NCBI GenBank assembly: GCA_035713725.1
Contig: DASTMZ010000176.1
Coordinates: 1-7,895, forward strand
Source of the DNA: DASQPR01 sp035713725
GTDB taxonomy: Bacteria > Actinomycetota > Actinomycetes > Mycobacteriales > Micromonosporaceae
Length of the DNA: 7,895 nucleotides
Direction of reading: 5' to 3'
In this document: in pieces, positions 4,375 to 7,895 of the stretch
Position numbering within the stretch: the first letter of the stretch is position 1
Layout: the number at the start of each line of letters is the position of its first letter
Notes under the pieces: generated by a model
Seen by the model: the letters and a program-made list of their open reading frames with translations, nothing else
Database searches by the model: none
What the model was told of the DNA's origin: nothing
Translations under genes and position numbers: made by a program

Positions 4375-7300
4375 ATGCCGATTCGTCTGTGGGCGACGGT
4401 ATACGCCTGCCTCATCGGTACGGCGTCCGCGATCCATGTGTGGTGGCCGCCGGCATCCTCAGCCGCGGTCATTGTCGCGGGAGCCGCCACCACGTCGGCG
4501 ATAGTCGTCGGCGTGCGCGCCTACCGTCCGCGGCACTCGGCCGCCTGGCTCATGCTCGGCGCGGCCGTATCGGTGAACGCGGCCGGACGAGTCGTCTACG
4601 ACGCGTTGCCAGGCACCGACGGAACGCTGAAACCATGGTCCTGGATCGTCTGGATCATGAACCTCGTGGTGATCGTGTTGCTCGCCACGGGCGCGCTACG
4701 CCTGGCCCGCTCGACGCTTCGTGGTGCACCAGCGGCCATCGACGCAGCCATCATTCTGCTGGGGGCGGGACTGCTCGCCGGCGTACTCATCGCCATCCCG
4801 GACGCGGGCGGCCCCGGTGTCGGAGATCTGTGGCGCACCGTCCGGGTTGGCTTCGTGTTCCGCGACGTATTGTTGCTCGCGATCGTCGTTCACCTGGCGA
4901 CCGCGCTGCGATGGAGTCGGTCACTGGCCTTTCTGGTGGTCGGCCTGTCCAGCCTGGTCGGCTATGACGTGCTGGTCCGCGTCGGCCGCATGCGCGGCGA
5001 CTGGTGGCAGGGCACCGCGTTCGACCTGCTGTGGATGGTGTTCTACATCGGCGTTGCGGCCGCCGCGCTAACTCGATCGATGACGACCGTTGGCACGCCC
5101 GCGAACGACACTCGGCAGGTCGCGTCGGTCCGCATCGGCCTGGTCGCGGTGCTCGCGCTCATCCCGTCCGGTGTGTTGATGCTCGGCCTCTTCCAGCGTC
5201 CGCCGTGGTACCAGCCGTTGATCGTGATCGCGGCGACGTTGATCCTCATCCTGGCCCTGGCGCGCATCGTGGTCGTTGCCGTCCAACTGCAGCGACAGGT
5301 CAAGGGCGAGCGCGTCCTACGCGAGGCCGTCACCGAGCTTGCCGGGCTCACCGATGCCGGCGCGGTCGCACCCCTGCTGGAACGCGCGGTCGGAGCACTG
5401 CTCGGTCCGCGAGCACGCTACGCCGTCACGATCGACCGAACGCGTGAGGCGGCATCGGATCCGTACCCCGCCGAGGTCTTCCACGACACCGGCGGTCATC
5501 CCTCGACCGCGTCGATGAACGGGTACGGCGGTGCGCTCGCGATCCCGATGCTCTACGCGTCGGCGTCGGACATGACCGACTCCCATCACGCGGACGGCAA
5601 CGCGAACCACCGAACTGAGTCCGCACCGGACTCCAGCGGCGCGCTCGTCGTACATGCCGACCGAGCCTCGCTGGGCACGCTGCGACCGCGGCTGGAGGTG
5701 CTAGCTGCTCAGGCGGGCTTCGCTCTCGAGCGCATCAGGCTCAACGAAGACAACATTCGCCACGGGCGCGAATCGTACTTCCGGACACTCGTGCAAAATA
5801 GTGCGGACGTCATCTTGATCGTCGAAGACTCTGGCCGGATCAGATACGCGAGCCCATCGGCCGAGACGCTGTTCGGCTCGATGCCGCTGATCGGTGTGTG
5901 CGTCAACGATCTGGTCGCTCGACCGGATCGCGCGGCCGCGCGTCGCCTGCTTGCCGACGCCCGTAACACCACGGCCACCGGCGTACCCACCGGTACGGAC
6001 GCCGGCACCACACACTCCGTGTGGGGCGGTGACTGGCTTGTGCACGGCGTTGCCGAGACTCCGGCGCGGGTCGAGGTGTCGTGCCGCGACCTCCGGCACG
6101 ATCCATCGATCGACGGCCTTGTGCTGACCCTCCGCAACGTCACCGAACAGCGCCGATTGGAAAGCGAGCTGGAATACCAAGCGTTCCACGATCCGCTGAC
6201 CGGACTTGCGAATCGTGTCCCGTTCAGTCAACGGCTCGCTGCCGCCATGGACCAGGCCGGTGCGAGGTCCGACCTGACCGCCGTGCTCTACGCCGACATC
6301 GACGACCTGAAGCTCGTCAACGACGCGCTCGGCCACGAGGCCGGCGACGCCGTGCTCATCAATGTCGGCGATCGACTGCGCACCTTCGTGGACGAGCATG
6401 GCGGTCCGAACGCCGGCATGGCCGCACGGTTGAGTGGCGACGAATTCGCCGTACAGCTCGATCACGTCGCCGACCAGGACGCAGCCGACCGTGCCGCGGC
6501 CCATCTCGTGCAACAACTAGGGCAGTCCACGTCGGTCGGCGGCTACACGGTGACGTGCACCGCAAGCGTCGGCGTTGCCACCACCGCCGACGCCGCGGAC
6601 GGACCGGACCTGCTGCGCAATGCCGACTTGGCGTTGTACGCCGCCAAGCGGGTCGGCAAGGGGCAATGGCGGCACTACCACCCGGCGATGCGTCACGCGG
6701 TCATGGCACGCCTGCAGGTTCGCACCTCGCTGGAACGGGCCATCGACGAAGACGCTCTGATCGTCGAGTACCAACCAATCGTCGCGCTTCGCGACTCGGA
6801 GACCGTCGGTTTCGAGGCCTTGCTGCGCTGGCAACACCCGACCCGAGGTCGGCTCGCGCCGGCCGACTTCATCGATATCGCCGAGGAGTCCGGCGTGATC
6901 GCGACAATCGGCGAGTGGGTGCTCGGCACCGCGATGCGCGACGCGTGCGCGTGGAGCCCCGGCGGCGACGAGCCGTACGTTGGCGTCAACGTGTCGGCGC
7001 GCCAGTTCCGTACGCCCGGGTTCACCGCGACCGTAGAGCGACTGCTCGCCAGCACTGGACTGAGCCCGCAACGACTGACCTTGGAGATCACCGAGAGCCT
7101 GCTGCTCCGCGACGATCACGGCGTCTGGCAGGACATCCACAATCTGCGCCGCGCCGGTGTGCGGGTGGCCATCGATGACTTCGGCACCGGCTACTCGTCG
7201 CTGAGCTATCTGCGCGATGTTCCGCTGGATGTCGTCAAGCTGGACAGGTCCTTCACCCAATCGATGGCCACCTCGTTGCAACAGCGCCAACTCGTCCGAG

Positions 7301-7545
7301 GCATCGTCGGGCTGGCCGACGTGCTCGGGCTGGAGGTGGTCGCGGAGGGCATCGAGACAGAACACGAACGCGAGGTCGCGGCCACCATCGGATGCGGCTA
7401 CGGCCAGGGATTCCTCTTCAGTCGTCCGCTGCCGGCGGACGCAACGCGGCATTGGCTGACGAGGCGGCACTCTCCTGCTGCGCCACGCAACCTTCATCCG
7501 GCCCGAGCCATGGCGAGTCACACGCGGCCAACGCCGCTGTCGTGA
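4375..7545 (+). CDS. Membrane-anchored PAS-GGDEF-EAL cyclic-di-GMP turnover protein
   Basis: The 1056-residue product should make and/or degrade the second messenger c-di-GMP. Residues 1-306 hold about ten hydrophobic segments. A degenerate GAF-like region (about 316-460) with a His/Ser/Asp-rich insert follows, then a PAS domain (466-592). In the GGDEF domain (about 600-765), DPLTGLANR (606-614), D641-I-D643 and NDALGHEAGD (649-658) are present. The signature is S687-G-D-E-F691, the usual F of DxDxFK is L645, and the inhibitory RxxD site is replaced by P-N-A-G. The EAL domain (about 774-1030) keeps all expected catalytic residues: E814-A-L816, N872 of NVS, E907 of ITES, D934-D935 of DDFGTGYSS, K955, E991 of AEGIE and Q1011 of GYGQGF. 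Phosphodiesterase activity is therefore likely; cyclase activity is possible and without I-site feedback. ATG at 4375 has SD GGAGGTGA (4363-4370). It appears monocistronic. Confidence 0.95.
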   Translation: MPIRLWATVYACLIGTASAIHVWWPPASSAAVIVAGAATTSAIVVGVRAYRPRHSAAWLMLGAAVSVNAAGRVVYDALPGTDGTLKPWSWIVWIMNLVVIVLLATGALRLARSTLRGAPAAIDAAIILLGAGLLAGVLIAIPDAGGPGVGDLWRTVRVGFVFRDVLLLAIVVHLATALRWSRSLAFLVVGLSSLVGYDVLVRVGRMRGDWWQGTAFDLLWMVFYIGVAAAALTRSMTTVGTPANDTRQVASVRIGLVAVLALIPSGVLMLGLFQRPPWYQPLIVIAATLILILALARIVVVAVQLQRQVKGERVLREAVTELAGLTDAGAVAPLLERAVGALLGPRARYAVTIDRTREAASDPYPAEVFHDTGGHPSTASMNGYGGALAIPMLYASASDMTDSHHADGNANHRTESAPDSSGALVVHADRASLGTLRPRLEVLAAQAGFALERIRLNEDNIRHGRESYFRTLVQNSADVILIVEDSGRIRYASPSAETLFGSMPLIGVCVNDLVARPDRAAARRLLADARNTTATGVPTGTDAGTTHSVWGGDWLVHGVAETPARVEVSCRDLRHDPSIDGLVLTLRNVTEQRRLESELEYQAFHDPLTGLANRVPFSQRLAAAMDQAGARSDLTAVLYADIDDLKLVNDALGHEAGDAVLINVGDRLRTFVDEHGGPNAGMAARLSGDEFAVQLDHVADQDAADRAAAHLVQQLGQSTSVGGYTVTCTASVGVATTADAADGPDLLRNADLALYAAKRVGKGQWRHYHPAMRHAVMARLQVRTSLERAIDEDALIVEYQPIVALRDSETVGFEALLRWQHPTRGRLAPADFIDIAEESGVIATIGEWVLGTAMRDACAWSPGGDEPYVGVNVSARQFRTPGFTATVERLLASTGLSPQRLTLEITESLLLRDDHGVWQDIHNLRRAGVRVAIDDFGTGYSSLSYLRDVPLDVVKLDRSFTQSMATSLQQRQLVRGIVGLADVLGLEVVAEGIETEHEREVAATIGCGYGQGFLFSRPLPADATRHWLTRRHSPAAPRNLHPARAMASHTRPTPLS

Positions 7546-7562
7546 GCCACTCCCTCGTTGAT

Positions 7563-7615
7563 CTTGTAACACATGTGCTGTAACACCGGGCGAATAACAG
7601 CGTATGCGTTACAAG
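7563..7615. repeat. TGTAACAC repeats and CTTGTAAC/GTTACAAG inverted repeat in a convergent gap
   Basis: TGTAACAC occurs at 7565-7572 and 7579-7586 as direct repeats with 14-nt phasing. A third, inverted copy with one mismatch lies at 7606-7613. CTTGTAAC (7563-7570) and GTTACAAG (7608-7615) are perfect reverse complements, and CACATGTG (7570-7577) is a palindrome. The stretch is visibly poorer in GC than its surroundings. It lies between two genes that converge, so it should not be a promoter for either. It could be a regulator site or part of a terminator. Confidence 0.5.
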
Positions 7616-7661
7616 TTCGCGGATCTTGCATTGGCCCGCGACCGACCGCCGTCCGGCAGCA

Positions 7662-7895
7662 CTACGGATCCGGACTCACGCTCGCGCGTACGAGCCGCAT
7701 GCCGAGGCGGTGCGCGGCCGCGCGGACCTCCGGACTCTTCAGGATGCGGTACGACGCCGGAATGGCGGTGAGCTGCTGTGCGTACCACGCGGGATTGCTG
7801 GTGCTGCCGAGCAGACGCGTCGTCCCGTCGCCGAGCGGCTCGAGCCGCCCGATGGCGCGCGGCAGGTAGCGCAGCTCATCCATGGGTGCGTCGAT
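7662..7895 (-). CDS. WYL-domain helix-turn-helix regulator, C-terminal end (partial)
   Basis: Only the last 77 codons are in the window, ending in TAG at 7664-7662. The frame is open to the right edge, so the ATG at 7883 is probably internal. The segment ELRYLPRAIGRLEPLGDGTTRLLGSTSNPAWYAQQLTAIPASYRI, followed by SPEVRAAAHRLGMRLVRA, matches the C-terminal extension of the DeoR/YafY-type WYL regulators. There, GRLEPL-GDG-TRLLGSTSNP and the E-(V/L)RAA helix are characteristic. The DNA-binding and WYL domains would lie outside the window. Such regulators respond to ligands, and often to nucleic acid or nucleotide signals. It converges with the GGDEF-EAL gene across 116 bp. Confidence 0.75.
   Translation of the reverse strand: MDAPMDELRYLPRAIGRLEPLGDGTTRLLGSTSNPAWYAQQLTAIPASYRILKSPEVRAAAHRLGMRLVRASVSPDP

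Noticed and set aside
6517..7572. Long 351-codon open frame on the minus strand opposite the EAL region
   Set aside because: It is the mirror of a strongly conserved EAL coding frame. Its translation is rich in R, H, Q and D without any motif, as expected for antisense frames in high-GC DNA.
7563..7615. Integron attC site or IS terminal repeats
   Set aside because: The arms do not fit the GTTRRRY/RYYYAAC core sites, there is no transposase or integrase nearby, and no target duplication is seen.

Overview
This window is high-GC DNA in which both strands carry genes at tight spacing. The codon use, the Shine-Dalgarno (SD) spacing and the gene families point to an actinobacterium. The families include a σ/anti-σ pair, an EthA-type Baeyer-Villiger monooxygenase, TetR and WYL regulators, and a large multi-pass GGDEF-EAL protein. 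I cannot name the genus. I see no mobile element, tRNA, rRNA or CRISPR array.

Layout, left to right. (1) On the minus strand, an ECF sigma factor (771 to 211) is followed, with a 17-nt overlap, by a zinc-finger anti-sigma factor that leaves the window at base 1. (2) Divergent to it, on the plus strand, lies an EthA-like class B flavin monooxygenase (988-2478). The 216-bp gap between them holds two oppositely oriented ECF-like promoter candidates of the same architecture (CATCC-N16-CG) and a cluster of GACCTG half-sites. The simplest reading is that the sigma factor controls both itself and the monooxygenase. (3) A strong hairpin (2556-2601) separates the monooxygenase from a convergent minus-strand operon, a TetR regulator followed after 1 nt by an SRPBCC/AHSA1 protein. 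(4) Divergent from TetR is a small BauB-like cupin (3778-4119). The 80-bp gap, together with the TetR start codon, carries a perfect TACCAT-C-ATGGTA palindrome plus a third half-site, the likely TetR operator. (5) After 255 bp containing a potential structured leader comes a 1056-residue membrane-anchored GGDEF-EAL cyclic-di-GMP enzyme with about ten membrane segments, a degenerate GAF-like region and a PAS domain (4375-7545). (6) A 116-bp convergent gap with TGTAACAC repeats separates it from the C-terminal end of a WYL-domain regulator on the minus strand at the right edge.

The window is mostly regulators, each paired with a small set of effectors: σ/anti-σ with the monooxygenase, TetR with SRPBCC and cupin, and a c-di-GMP sensor/effector. 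None of the protein families is new. The less ordinary points are the coupling of an EthA-like enzyme to an ECF sigma factor, where mycobacterial ethA is paired with an EthR neighbour, and several non-coding elements: the promoter pair, the GACCTG cluster, the operator that coincides with the -10 and start codon, the leader fold and the TGTAACAC repeats. I did not find convincing evidence for an undescribed multi-gene system.
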